Below are positions 26,221-35,176 of a stretch of DNA of 64,000 bases, piece after piece. The stretch lies in the NCBI RefSeq assembly GCF_001423885.1, contig NZ_LMPP01000005.1:54285-118284 (forward strand), read 5' to 3'. Source of the stretch: Rathayibacter sp. Leaf185 (GTDB lineage Bacteria; Actinomycetota; Actinomycetes; Actinomycetales; Microbacteriaceae). The position numbers and the translations under genes were made by a program. The notes under the pieces are model-generated. The model was not told the origin of the DNA. It saw only the letters and a list, made by a program, of their open reading frames with translations, and did not search any database. Position 1 is the stretch's first letter, and each line of letters starts with the position of its first letter.

Positions 26221-27420
26221 CTAGGACCCTCCGGCGCGCCCGGCGAGCAGCCCGCGCTTCTGCAGAGCGATCGCGCGGGTGGAGTCGTCGGGATCGAACC
26301 GCGGGACAGTACCCGGCTCGTCCGCGAGTCCGAAGCCGTGCTCGATGCTCCAGCTGACCCAGACCTCTGCGCCTTCGCCCACGACAGGGCCGAATACCAT
26401 GTTCTGCGCGAAGACGACGACCGGTCCGACGCTCGGGATCTCGATGGTGTACTGCGTGCTCACTCCGCTGAACGAGACGTCGATCACCCGGCCCGGGCCG
26501 AGCACGTTGCGATCGGGGGCGTCAGCGGGTGCCTCGGTCAGGAGGAGTAGCTTCTCGGGGCGGACCCCGACCGTCATCTCGCCCGACTCGCGCGCCGACC
26601 TGACGGTCGGAACCACGATCCGATGAGCGCCGGCGTCGACGGTGAGCGCCGTCGCCGTGGAGCCGACGACCTCCCCCGTGAAGAGGTTGGACTGCCCGAG
26701 GAAGTTGGCCACGAACGCGGTGCGCGGCAGCTCGTAGAGCTCCTCGGGCGCCCCCATCTGCTCGATGCGGCCCTTGTTCATCACGGCGACCGTATCGGCC
26801 ATGGTCATGGCCTCCTCCTGGTCGTGGGTGACGTGCAGGAAGGTGAGTCCGACCTCCTCCTGGATCGACTTCAGCTCGAGCTGCATCTGCCTCCGCAGCT
26901 TGAGATCGAGGGCGCCGAGCGGCTCGTCGAGGAGCAGGAGGGCCGGACGGTTGACGATCGCCCGGGCGAGGGCGACGCGCTGCTGCTGCCCGCCCGAGAG
27001 TTGAGCGGGGCGGCGTTGCGCGAGGTGGTCGAGCTCGACGAGGCGGAGCGCCTCGTGGGCCTTCCCGACCGGGTCGTCGATCCGGCGTCGTTTGAGGCCG
27101 AAGGCGACGTTCTCGAGGATCGACATGTGGGGGAACAGCGCATACGACTGGAAGACCGTGTTCACAGGCCGCTGATAGGTCGTGGTCGCTGTGACGTCCT
27201 TCCCGCCGATCAGGATCCGGCCGCCCGAGGGCTCCTCGAGGCCCGCGACGAGACGGAGCGTCGTGGTCTTGCCGCAGCCGGACGGCCCGAGGAGGGCGAA
27301 GAACGATCCCGCGGGGATCGTGAGGTCGAGGGAGTCGATGGCGGTGAAGCCCGGGTAGTGCTTGCTGATCCCGACCAGTTCGAGGTCGGCGCCGCTCTCG
27401 GCGAAGGTTCCGGTCGCCAT
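26221..27420 (-). CDS. potA: PotA-like ABC transporter ATPase
   Basis: ATP-hydrolysing subunit of the polyamine importer. The 399-residue protein has Walker A GPSGCGKTTTLRL (near 45-57), a Q-loop (FQSYALFPHMS), the signature LSGGQQQRVALARAI, Walker B LLLLDEPLGALD and the switch His in HVTHDQEEA, then a C-terminal TOBE regulatory domain (VGVRPEKLLLL, FSGVSTQYTIEI). Its ATG overlaps the potD stop by one base (TGATG). ATPases of this group also serve iron and sugar importers; the PotD-like lipoprotein next to it favours polyamines. Confidence 0.9.
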   Translation of the reverse strand: MATGTFAESGADLELVGISKHYPGFTAIDSLDLTIPAGSFFALLGPSGCGKTTTLRLVAGLEEPSGGRILIGGKDVTATTTYQRPVNTVFQSYALFPHMSILENVAFGLKRRRIDDPVGKAHEALRLVELDHLAQRRPAQLSGGQQQRVALARAIVNRPALLLLDEPLGALDLKLRRQMQLELKSIQEEVGLTFLHVTHDQEEAMTMADTVAVMNKGRIEQMGAPEELYELPRTAFVANFLGQSNLFTGEVVGSTATALTVDAGAHRIVVPTVRSARESGEMTVGVRPEKLLLLTEAPADAPDRNVLGPGRVIDVSFSGVSTQYTIEIPSVGPVVVFAQNMVFGPVVGEGAEVWVSWSIEHGFGLADEPGTVPRFDPDDSTRAIALQKRGLLAGRAGGS

Positions 27421-28646
27421 CAGATGCCCAGCAGCACTTTCTGGAACTCGGCCTGGTAGTCCTTCTCCTCGGCCGCGGTGAGCGTCCGGAAGACATGGGC
27501 CTGCGACAGCGTCTCCTCGTCGGGGAAGATCAGCTGGTTCTCGGCCAGGTCCGGATCGATGCTCTCCATGGCTTCCTTCGCTCCGTCGACGGGGGTGATG
27601 TAGTTGACCCACGCGGCGACCTGGGCGGCCACCTCGGGTTCGTAGTAGTAGTTCATGAGGGCCTCGGCGTTGGCTTTCCGCTGCGAGCCCATCGGCACGA
27701 CGAAGGTGTCGTTCCACAGGGTGCCGCCCGAGTCCGGGAGCGCGAACTCCCACTTGTCGCCGGCCTCCGCGTTGATCAGCGTGATGTCCCCCGACCAGCA
27801 GATCGCGGCGAGGGTGTCCTCGTTCTGCAGGTCGTTGAGGTAGGCGTTCCCCTTGATGTTGCGGATCTGTCCGGCGTCGACCTGCTCGCGGAACACGTCG
27901 ATGGCGTTCATGAACGCATCCTCGCCCCACTCCCCCGCGATGTCCGTGCCCTGGGCGAGCATCATCAGGCCGATCGTGTCGCGCATCTCGCTCAGCACGC
28001 CGACGCGGCCTCGGAGTGCCGGATCCCACAGGTCGTCGATGCTCGAGAGCCCTTTCGGGAGCTTCTCCTTGTTCCAGCAGATGCCTGCGAACCCCGCCTG
28101 CCACGGCAACGAGAGATGGCGGCCGGGGTCGAAGTCGGGGTTGGCGAGCGACGGGGTGAGATTGGCGATGTTGGGGATGTTCGCGTGGTCGAGCTCCTGG
28201 ATGTACTGACGGCGAGCCAGTCGCGACACCATCCACTCGGTCAGGCAGACCGTGTCGGCGCCGATGTACTGACCGAGGGCGAGCTGGTCCTTGACCTTCC
28301 CGTAGTACGAGTTGTTGTCGTCGACCGCCACGTTGTAGTTCACCGAGATGCCGCTCTGCTCCTCGAACGCGAGCAGCGTCGGGTAGGCGCCGTCGTCGTC
28401 CTCGTCGAGGTAGGCGGGCCAGTTGTCCCAGACCAGCTCGGGGTCGGAGGCCGACTGGTCAGCAGCGGCCGTCGGCGCGGGCCGACTGACGGGAGCACAG
28501 GCAGCGAGCGCCAGCGCTCCGGCACCGAGACCGAGCCCTCCGAGTACCGCTCGCCGCGAGAGCACTGCTCGCCGCTCGCGCTCGCGGGAGCGCGCGACGG
28601 CGATGGCTTCGCGGAGGACGGGATCCCTCGGGAGGGGACGGGTCAT
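27420..28646 (-). CDS. potD: PotD-like polyamine-binding lipoprotein
   Basis: Extracytoplasmic substrate-binding subunit (408 residues). The N-terminus has twin arginines (R31-R32, RRAVLGG), a hydrophobic stretch and a lipobox LAAC with Cys50, so it may be a Tat-exported lipoprotein. The mature part is typical of PotD/PotF: ELVWDNWPAYLDED, TLLAFEEQSGISVNY, the ADTVCLTEWMVSRL pocket region, WQAGFAGICWNKEKL and LMNYYYEPEVAAQVAAWVNYITPV. ATG 28646 follows AGGAG by 7 nt. It is the first gene of the pot operon. Putrescine versus spermidine preference cannot be decided from sequence alone. Confidence 0.9.
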   Translation of the reverse strand: MTRPLPRDPVLREAIAVARSRERERRAVLSRRAVLGGLGLGAGALALAACAPVSRPAPTAAADQSASDPELVWDNWPAYLDEDDDGAYPTLLAFEEQSGISVNYNVAVDDNNSYYGKVKDQLALGQYIGADTVCLTEWMVSRLARRQYIQELDHANIPNIANLTPSLANPDFDPGRHLSLPWQAGFAGICWNKEKLPKGLSSIDDLWDPALRGRVGVLSEMRDTIGLMMLAQGTDIAGEWGEDAFMNAIDVFREQVDAGQIRNIKGNAYLNDLQNEDTLAAICWSGDITLINAEAGDKWEFALPDSGGTLWNDTFVVPMGSQRKANAEALMNYYYEPEVAAQVAAWVNYITPVDGAKEAMESIDPDLAENQLIFPDEETLSQAHVFRTLTAAEEKDYQAEFQKVLLGI

Positions 28647-28700
28647 GCTGCGACTCCTGTCTGCGTCGGTGCTCCGGCCGACCGGCGCGAACGTGAGGAA

Positions 28701-28729
28701 ATACTGGCACAGCGCCCACCAGGTGTCGA
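28701..28729 (-). promoter_or_regulatory. Possible sigma70-type promoter of the pot operon
   Basis: On the minus strand TCGACA (28729-28724) and CAGTAT (28706-28701) are separated by 17 bp, about 55 nt before the potD ATG. Unlike most promoters here, it would give an mRNA with a leader, in agreement with the AGGAG site before potD. Confidence 0.4.
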
Positions 28730-28794
28730 CGCCGGACCGACGAGATCGGACATGCGGAAACACGAACGTCACGAAATCAGTGCCGGAGGCGGGG

Positions 28795-31503
28795 TCATAC
28801 GGCGGATTCCCTGTGTCCGGACTCCCCGGCCGCCGGCCAGCGAGACCGCTGCAGCGTTCCGTCGCTCTCGACCAGCACGCGGTCGCCCGAGCACAGCGGA
28901 GCCGGACCCAGCGGACCGAGCAGGATGCGCGCCTCGATCGGGGCGACGTCGAGGACCAGGATCCCCGATCGCCGCGCGGCCGCCAGGAGGCTGCGGGCCG
29001 ATGACCACTCGAGGACGGTGCCCACGACCGCGTCCCCTGACCCGTCGGCGAGCGCCTCCTCCACGCTCGAGACGATCACTCCGAGCGCGGCCAGTCGCGA
29101 TCGGACCGCTCGCGCCCGATTGCTGAGCACGGCGACTCGGGCGCCTCCGACCCTCACGGGAGGGGGCGGCGGAGCAGCCAGGCGCGGAGGTGCCTCCGCG
29201 GACGCGAAGATCTGGATGCGCTCGCCGTGCCACCAGCCGCCACCGGGCGGCAGATCGGCGTCGAACCTCTCACCGGCGAGCGCCAGCAGCTGATGCTCCT
29301 GTCGGTTCGACGCACGCAGGAGCAGGACGTCGTCGAACGCGTCCCGCAGCGCGGCGAGACCGTCCGTCGGGCGTCGCGCCGCGACGATGACGCGGCGCTC
29401 CCCCGCGCGGATGGCGGTCTGCAGCGCCTCGAGGAGTCGACGCCGCTCCTCCTCCGTGCAGCGCCGCAGCAGCAGATCGAGGTCGTCGATGACGAGCGGT
29501 CCGGGTTCGGGGAGGTCGTCCATGACGGCGTCCCACGCCTCCTCGGGGTCGGCCGGGCCGACGATGCGGGCCTCGCCGAGCTGCGCGGCCATCGTCCGCA
29601 GCGCACCCGACCGCCCGGATCCTGTTGCTCCCAGGACGAGTACCGACCGCCTCTCGAGGGCCACGACGATCTGGCTCTGCTCCTCCGGACGATCGACGAT
29701 CCCGAGGAGGATCCGCCGATCCGATCCTGCCGGAGGCAAGGGGATCACCGCCGGCAGAGGGTCGCGCCAGGGGCGGTGCACCGCGACCGCGCCATCTCCG
29801 GGGCTCGCGGCTCCGGCGATGTCATCACCGCGGGCGATCGCTGCCTGGACGAGACGCTCCCGGCCGCCCGACGCGACGATGCAGCGTCCGGGGATGCCGT
29901 GCGGGAGGCGCGCCGCCGCATCGGAGCCGATCAGCGCCCGAGAGTCGGCGACGTCCTGCACGCGCAAGGCGATGCGCAGCCCGCAGTTCGCGGCGACCGC
30001 ATCGCGGACCACGCCGATCGGCCGCTGCGTGCACAGGATCAGGTGCACCCCGAGCGAGCGACCGCGGGCCGTGATGTCGGCGAAGGCGCGGTGCAGCTCG
30101 GGTGCCCGCTCGAGGACGACGGCGCACTCGTCGACGACGATCACGAGCCGCGCCAGGACGCCGTCGGGGAGTCTCGCGATGTCGGGGACCCCGTGCTCCG
30201 CCAGGACGACCTCCCGCCGACGCAGCTCCGCCGCGACGCTGGCGAACGCCCGGGCGGCGCCTCCCGGGTCGAGATCGGTGATCACTCCTGTCACGTGCGG
30301 GAGCTCGGCGAGCGCCGCGAATCCTGCCCCGCCCTTGAAGTCGGCCAGGAGGAAGGTCACGTCGGCTGGACTGTGGCGGGCCGCGAGCGCGACGATCCAG
30401 GCGATCAGCAGCTCGCTCTTGCCGCTGCCCGTCGTGCCCCCGATGATCGCGTGGGGCCCGTCTGCGACCAGGTCGATCTCGAGGAGCCCCTCCTCGGCCG
30501 CCCCGAGGACGGCGCGGAGACCGGTCTCCCCAGTACGGCGCGTCAGCGCACCCAGCTCTCCGAGGAGCACCCGCGCGGGGAGGTCCGCGGCAGCACCCCC
30601 CACGCTCGACTCGGCGAGAGAGGCCGCGAAGACCCGCGACTGCTCCGCGGACACGTAGTCGACCCGCACCTTCTCGGTCGCACCCGGAAGGACCCTCCCG
30701 ACCACTCGATCCCCTTCTCGTCCGCCGAGAACGACGACGACCCGGCACGACGCAGGGAGCAGCGACGGGTCGTCGGCGAGGACGATCACCCGGTCCCCCA
30801 CCGTCGACTCCCCACTCTGCTCGACGACGCTCAGGCAGACCGGAGCCGTGGTCGCGCGGACGTGCGGCAGGGTGCTGAGCCCGTGCCAGGCGACGCCGGA
30901 GGGCAGCCTGATCGAGAGCGCACCCGGCGCGACCAGCTCGGCGCACTGCACGACAAGTCCTCGGACGAAGGCTCGGACCAGGACCGCCGGCCCCGCGATA
31001 CCGATGCCCGACGAGAGGGCGACGGTCAGCGGCACGTTCGGCAGTACCGGCCCGGCGGCCGCGCGCCCGGAGGACGTGACGAGACGCTCGCCGTCTCCGA
31101 GCGTGATCTCGAGAGTGGCGGCGGAGCGACGCCAGCGGGCGTCCACGGGCAGCGCACGATCGAGGATCGCCAGCGGCCCCGGCGAGGCGAGGCGGAGCGC
31201 CTCGAGTTCCCGTTCGCGGGCAGCGGCGAGGGCGATCTCGTACTCGATGACCTCCTGGTCGTACCTTTCGGCCTCGACCCGCATCGACCGCCGACGCACA
31301 CGTGCCCCGTCGAGGTACGACGCCACTGCCACCACCGGCCCCAGCGCGGCGAGCGCGAGCGTGTACGGCGACGAGGTGAGCAGATAGAGCACCAGCGAGG
31401 ACAGCACGGGCGCCGTCGCCGCGATCCAGGGGAAGGAGGCGCGACCCGGAGCGGCGGGCGGCGACGGCGCGCGGGGCGGGTCGTCTGCGGATCGGATCGT
31501 CAT
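28795..31503 (-). CDS. FtsK/SpoIIIE-domain ATPase, EssC/EccC-like
   Basis: A 902-residue membrane-anchored ATPase. Two transmembrane helices (about 24-64) are followed by a coiled-coil-like acidic/Arg region (75-105) and a domain up to about 335. The first FtsK/SpoIIIE ATPase has Walker A GGTTGSGKS (355-363), LLADFKGGAGF, and Walker B VIVVDE (454-459). A second ATPase module has GATGSGRS (625-632), where the P-loop Lys is Arg, and VIDDLDLLL (671-679). This layout resembles type VII secretion motors (EccC/EssC), in which later ATPase modules are often degenerate. An FHA protein and a PP2C phosphatase are upstream on the same strand (gaps of 38 and 64 nt). No WXG100 or EccB/D/E genes are nearby, so a secretion role is inferred. 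Confidence 0.8.
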   Translation of the reverse strand: MTIRSADDPPRAPSPPAAPGRASFPWIAATAPVLSSLVLYLLTSSPYTLALAALGPVVAVASYLDGARVRRRSMRVEAERYDQEVIEYEIALAAARERELEALRLASPGPLAILDRALPVDARWRRSAATLEITLGDGERLVTSSGRAAAGPVLPNVPLTVALSSGIGIAGPAVLVRAFVRGLVVQCAELVAPGALSIRLPSGVAWHGLSTLPHVRATTAPVCLSVVEQSGESTVGDRVIVLADDPSLLPASCRVVVVLGGREGDRVVGRVLPGATEKVRVDYVSAEQSRVFAASLAESSVGGAAADLPARVLLGELGALTRRTGETGLRAVLGAAEEGLLEIDLVADGPHAIIGGTTGSGKSELLIAWIVALAARHSPADVTFLLADFKGGAGFAALAELPHVTGVITDLDPGGAARAFASVAAELRRREVVLAEHGVPDIARLPDGVLARLVIVVDECAVVLERAPELHRAFADITARGRSLGVHLILCTQRPIGVVRDAVAANCGLRIALRVQDVADSRALIGSDAAARLPHGIPGRCIVASGGRERLVQAAIARGDDIAGAASPGDGAVAVHRPWRDPLPAVIPLPPAGSDRRILLGIVDRPEEQSQIVVALERRSVLVLGATGSGRSGALRTMAAQLGEARIVGPADPEEAWDAVMDDLPEPGPLVIDDLDLLLRRCTEEERRRLLEALQTAIRAGERRVIVAARRPTDGLAALRDAFDDVLLLRASNRQEHQLLALAGERFDADLPPGGGWWHGERIQIFASAEAPPRLAAPPPPPVRVGGARVAVLSNRARAVRSRLAALGVIVSSVEEALADGSGDAVVGTVLEWSSARSLLAAARRSGILVLDVAPIEARILLGPLGPAPLCSGDRVLVESDGTLQRSRWPAAGESGHRESAV

Positions 31504-31541
31504 GGCGTCAAGCTCACAGGACGTGGACGCTCCGTGGGGCC

Positions 31542-32135
31542 TCAGCGAGTGATCGGTGGACGACCGGAGCCTGTGGAGGAGCCGTCGACGCGCTCGACCG
31601 CCATCTCCACCGCGGACAGCAGGACGCGGCTCCCGATCTTCGTGCGGTAGCGCCGCCCCGCCTCGAGGGGCAGCGGAGCCTGCGTGGTGGTCACCAGTAC
31701 GGAGCCGTTGGCCGACCAGCGGTCGCGGATCCACAGTCCGCCCTCGTCGAAGCCGAACTCGAGGTGCGTCTTCGACAATGACCGCGAAGGGTCGGGGATG
31801 GCCAGGATGTGACGGAAGGTCTCGCCCGGGTCAGGAAGAGGCTCCCGGCCGATCAGTCCGTTGCCGGTCACGATCGCGTGCTGCCCGGAGGCGAAGCTGA
31901 GCCGGACGAGGCCCTGGGCCGGGGGCGCCATCGGAGCACCCGGCGCCGGGCGGCGGTGCCGACCGGGCGCGAGGCCGGGGAGCCAGGCGCGGCGGGAGGG
32001 ATCGAGCACCGTGGTGTCGCCGGCGGCGGTGGGGCGCGACGAACCGGGAGTCGCGTGCGAGGCCACCGAGGATCCGCACTCGCCGCAGAGGATCGCCCCG
32101 GGGGCGAGTGTGGAGCCACACGTGCTGCAGATCAC
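31542..32135 (-). CDS. Zinc-ribbon plus FHA domain protein
   Basis: A 197-residue phosphothreonine-recognition protein. The N-terminus is a four-Cys zinc ribbon (CSTCG...CGECG), then a Pro/Ala/Arg-rich linker, then an FHA domain with GLIGREP, the SKTHLEF core (Ser and His typical of phosphopeptide binding) and DRWSANGSVL. I prefer GTG 32135 because GGAAGG lies 9 nt upstream and TACGAT at 32163-32158 would act as a -10 box that overlaps the alternative ATG 32159; the product would begin MICSTCG, usual for such zinc-ribbon proteins. It lies between the PP2C and FtsK-type genes, suggesting it reads phosphorylation states tied to them. Confidence 0.8.
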   Translation of the reverse strand: MICSTCGSTLAPGAILCGECGSSVASHATPGSSRPTAAGDTTVLDPSRRAWLPGLAPGRHRRPAPGAPMAPPAQGLVRLSFASGQHAIVTGNGLIGREPLPDPGETFRHILAIPDPSRSLSKTHLEFGFDEGGLWIRDRWSANGSVLVTTTQAPLPLEAGRRYRTKIGSRVLLSAVEMAVERVDGSSTGSGRPPITR

Positions 32136-32157
32136 CGAGAACGCCCTTCCGCTCTCC

Positions 32158-32163
32158 ATCGTA
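32158..32163 (-). promoter_or_regulatory. Possible -10 box before the FHA gene
   Basis: TACGAT on the minus strand overlaps ATG 32159, and a GGAAGG-GTG pair follows. It favours GTG 32135 as the translation start. Confidence 0.35.
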
Positions 32164-32199
32164 GCCAGGAGCCGCCCGGGTACTCCTGGACCTCCGGGA

Positions 32200-33009
32200 T
32201 CAGCCCGGGTCTCCCGTCACCGCGAGCACGTCGACGACGACCACCGTGATGTTGTCCCGGCCGCCGTTCTCGAGGGCCGCGGCGATCAGCGCGTCCACCG
32301 CCTCCTGAGCGTTCCCAGTGGTGGCGAGGAGGTGCTCGAGTCCGGCGTCGGTGAGCTCCTTGGTGAGCCCGTCGGAGCAGATCAGCAGGCGGGAGGGCGC
32401 GATCACGGGAACGAGCCGGTAGTCGGGCACCGGCGCCTCGTGGAAGCCGACCGCGCGCGTGATGACGTTGCTGTGCGGATGCACGTCCGCTTCGTCGCGG
32501 GTGATGAGCCCGGCGTCGACGAGTTCCTGGACGATCGAGTGGTCGACGGTCAGTTGCACGAGGGATCCCTCGATCCACAGGTACACCCGGGAGTCGCCGA
32601 TGTTGAACACCGACCAGTACGGCTCACCGCCGATCGCGGTCAGAGCCGCTCCCGTGACGGTGGTGCCGGTCCCGCCGTCCGCGTCGCCGGGGCGACGCGC
32701 GATGTCGTCCACCGCGTCCCGCAACGCACGGTCGATCTCCTCCGCGCCGACCGTCGCCCCGGTGGCGGCGCGGGAGAGTCGCGAGACGACGGCGTTGCTC
32801 GCGACCTCTCCGGCCGCGTGGCCGCCCATTCCGTCGGCCACGGCGAAGAGGGGCGACTTCGCGAGGTAGCTGTCCTCGTTCGCGCTGCGGACGAGTCCCG
32901 TGTGCGTGCCCGCGGCCCATCCGATCCGGACCTCGGCGGAGGGGGCGTCCGAACTCCAGGCCGATACGGGTACCGTGACGGACGCGCGGCTGCGGCCGAT
33001 CTGCGTCAT
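32200..33009 (-). CDS. PP2C-family Ser/Thr protein phosphatase
   Basis: Metal-dependent phosphatase (269 residues), expected to oppose Ser/Thr kinases. PP2C motifs appear in order: GLVRSANEDSYL, FAVADGMGGHAAGEVAS with the metal-binding Asp and Gly, GGTGTTVTGAAL, SVFNIGDSRVYLW, LTVDHSIVQELVDAG, LLICSDGLTKEL and GGRDNITVVVVDV. There is no transmembrane segment, so it is soluble. ATG 33009 follows GAGGAGG at good distance. It is the first gene of a PP2C-FHA-FtsK unit. The usual partner kinase (PknA/PknB) is not within the window, so targets are unknown. Confidence 0.9.
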   Translation of the reverse strand: MTQIGRSRASVTVPVSAWSSDAPSAEVRIGWAAGTHTGLVRSANEDSYLAKSPLFAVADGMGGHAAGEVASNAVVSRLSRAATGATVGAEEIDRALRDAVDDIARRPGDADGGTGTTVTGAALTAIGGEPYWSVFNIGDSRVYLWIEGSLVQLTVDHSIVQELVDAGLITRDEADVHPHSNVITRAVGFHEAPVPDYRLVPVIAPSRLLICSDGLTKELTDAGLEHLLATTGNAQEAVDALIAAALENGGRDNITVVVVDVLAVTGDPG

Positions 33010-33218
33010 CACGCCTCCTCGCCCGAGCCCGACTCCGCCCTCGCGGGCCGGAAGAACCTTCCGATGGTACCGGCTGGCGAGCCGAGCCCGGCCTCGTGTC
33101 GCCGCGGTCCGCTCGGGGCCCTTCGGTGGTCGGGAGTTCCGCACCGAATGACAGCGCATTCCGGCTCCGCGCAGGCTCCGCGTGTACGGATTCACTTGCC
33201 GCGACCCCGGTCGACTGT

Positions 33219-33224
33219 CAGAAT
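33219..33224 (+). promoter_or_regulatory. -10 box of the Lrp-type regulator gene
   Basis: CAGAAT, 6 nt before ATG 33231, with TTGCCG at 33196-33201 exactly 17 bp upstream as a possible -35 element. The mRNA would be leaderless. Confidence 0.5.
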
Positions 33225-33230
33225 CCTCGC

Positions 33231-33710
33231 ATGAGCCCCTCCCGACCTCCTTCTCAGCGCCCGATCCAGCTCGACGACGTGTCGAAGGCGATCATCGAGC
33301 AGCTGCAGGCCGACGGACGCCGTTCCTACGCCGAGATCGGCAAGGCGGTGGGTCTCAGCGAGGCCGCGGTGCGGCAGCGGGTTCAGAAGCTCACGGAGTC
33401 GGGGGTCATGCAGATCGTCGCAGTCACCGACCCGATGCAGCTGGGCTTCTACCGGCAGGCGATGATCGGCGTTCGTGTCACGGGCGACACCCGGGACGTC
33501 GCGGACCGGCTCGCGGCGATCCCGGCGGTCGACTACGTGGTCCTCACGGCCGGCACGTTCGACATCCTCGCCGAGGTCGTCTGCGAGAACGACGACGACC
33601 TCATCGCCCTTCTCAACCAGGAGATCCGCTCGCTGCCGGGCGTGCTCTCGACCGAGACCTTCGTCTATCTCAAACTTCACAAGCAGTTCTACAACTGGGG
33701 AACGCGGTAA
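33231..33710 (+). CDS. Lrp/AsnC family transcriptional regulator
   Basis: A 159-residue regulator with an N-terminal winged helix-turn-helix (LDDVSKAIIEQLQADGRRSYAEIGKAVGLSEAAVRQRVQKL, near residues 14-54; given here only as its boundaries and the AEIGKAVGLSEAAVRQRV core) and a C-terminal RAM ligand-binding domain (VDYVVLTAGTFDILAEVVCEN). Proteins of this type respond to amino acids. Only 3 nt separate it from the aminotransferase gene downstream, so the two form an operon and it probably controls that gene according to its substrate or product. It may also act on the divergent PP2C operon. Confidence 0.88.
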   Translation: MSPSRPPSQRPIQLDDVSKAIIEQLQADGRRSYAEIGKAVGLSEAAVRQRVQKLTESGVMQIVAVTDPMQLGFYRQAMIGVRVTGDTRDVADRLAAIPAVDYVVLTAGTFDILAEVVCENDDDLIALLNQEIRSLPGVLSTETFVYLKLHKQFYNWGTR

Positions 33711-33713
33711 CCA

Positions 33714-35156
33714 ATGACCGAGACAGCCTTTTCGACCGTCGGCCTCGAGTCCGGAGAGACGGTGACCGGCGCCGATTCGACCGACGGCATCGACGACTCC
33801 GCACTCCAGAAGAAGGCCAAGGACCACCTCTGGATGCACTTCACCCGTCAGTCCGTGATGGACTCCGGTGCCGGCGTGCCGATCATCACCAAGGGTGAGG
33901 GCCACCACATCTGGGACAGCACGGGGCGGAAGTACTTCGACGGACTCTCCGGGCTCTTCGTCGTCAACGCCGGCCACGGACGGCGTCGACTCGCGGAGGC
34001 GGCTGCGAAGCAGGCCGCCGAGCTCTCGTTCTTCCCGCTGTGGTCCTACGCGACGCCGTCGGCGATCGAGCTCGCAGACCGCCTCGCCGACTACGCGCCG
34101 GGTGACCTCAACCGCGTCTTCTTCTCGACCGGCGGCGGCGAGGCGGTCGAGACCGCCTTCAAGCTCGCCAAGCACTTCTGGAAGCTCCAGGGCAAGCCGG
34201 GCAAGCACAAGGTCATCTCCCGCTCCGTCGCCTATCACGGCACCCCGCAGGGAGCGCTCGCCATCACGGGCATCCCGGCGATGAAGGCGATGTTCGAGCC
34301 GATCGTCCCCGGTGGCTTCCGCGTACCGAACACCAACTTCTACCGAGCCCCCGAGCACGGCGACGACCTCGAGGCCTTCGGCGTCTGGGCTGCCGACCGC
34401 ATCGAGGAGATGATCGAGTTCGAGGGCCCCGAGACCGTCGCCGCCGTGTTCCTCGAGCCGGTGCAGAACTCCGGCGGCTGCTTCCCGCCCCCTCCCGGCT
34501 ACTTCCAGCGGGTCCGCGAGATCTGCGATCGCCACGATGTCCTCCTGGTCTCGGACGAGGTGATCTGCGCGTTCGGCCGGATCGGGCACATGTTCGCCTG
34601 CGACGAGTACGGCTACGTGCCCGACATGATCACCTGCGCGAAGGGGATGACCAGCGGCTACTCCCCCATCGGCGCCACGATCATCAGCGATCGCATCTAC
34701 GAGCCCTTCCGCCACGGCCAGGCGTCCTTCCCGCACGGCTACACCTTCGGGGGCCACCCGGTCTCGGCGGCGGTCGCTCTCGAGAATCTCGACATCTTCG
34801 AGGAGGAGAAGCTCAACGAACGCGTCCGCGAGAACTCCCCGATCTTCCGCTCGACCCTCGAGAAGCTGCTCGACCTGCCGATCGTCGGCGACGTGCGCGG
34901 CGCCGGCTACTTCTTCGGGATCGAGCTCGTCAAGGACAAGGCGACGAAGGAGACGTTCGACGATGACGAGTCCGAGCGCCTGCTGCGCGGATTCATGTCG
35001 AAGGCCCTCTTCGACGCGGGCCTCTACTGCAGGGCCGATGATCGCGGAGACCCCGTCGTGCAGCTCGCACCCCCGCTGACCATCGGGCCCGAGGAGTTCG
35101 ACGAGATCGAGCAGATCCTCCGCGGAGTCCTGACCGAGGCATGGGCGCGCCTCTGA
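33714..35156 (+). CDS. Class III aminotransferase (putrescine/omega-amino acid:pyruvate type)
   Basis: A 480-residue PLP enzyme of the omega-aminotransferase group. Features: KDHLWMHFTRQS near the start, FSTGGGEAVETAFKLAK, SRSVAYHGTPQGALAITG, EPVQNSGGCFPPPPGYF, VSDEVICAFGRIG, the Schiff-base Lys in ITCAKGMTSGYSP and HGYTFGGHPVSAAVAL. The W-M-H-F N-terminal block and CFPPPPGYF resemble putrescine/diamine:pyruvate transaminases (SpuC-like) of other bacteria rather than GabT. With the Lrp-type gene immediately upstream, the PotABCD importer and two GABA-type transaminases, a role in polyamine breakdown is likely. Substrate remains inferred. Confidence 0.82.
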   Translation: MTETAFSTVGLESGETVTGADSTDGIDDSALQKKAKDHLWMHFTRQSVMDSGAGVPIITKGEGHHIWDSTGRKYFDGLSGLFVVNAGHGRRRLAEAAAKQAAELSFFPLWSYATPSAIELADRLADYAPGDLNRVFFSTGGGEAVETAFKLAKHFWKLQGKPGKHKVISRSVAYHGTPQGALAITGIPAMKAMFEPIVPGGFRVPNTNFYRAPEHGDDLEAFGVWAADRIEEMIEFEGPETVAAVFLEPVQNSGGCFPPPPGYFQRVREICDRHDVLLVSDEVICAFGRIGHMFACDEYGYVPDMITCAKGMTSGYSPIGATIISDRIYEPFRHGQASFPHGYTFGGHPVSAAVALENLDIFEEEKLNERVRENSPIFRSTLEKLLDLPIVGDVRGAGYFFGIELVKDKATKETFDDDESERLLRGFMSKALFDAGLYCRADDRGDPVVQLAPPLTIGPEEFDEIEQILRGVLTEAWARL

Positions 35157-35176
35157 GCTGACCGCCCCGGGCGGAG

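Noticed and set aside
33096..33230. N-terminal extension of the Lrp-type regulator
   Set aside because: The HTH domain begins soon after ATG 33231, and a -10 box lies 6 nt before that ATG.
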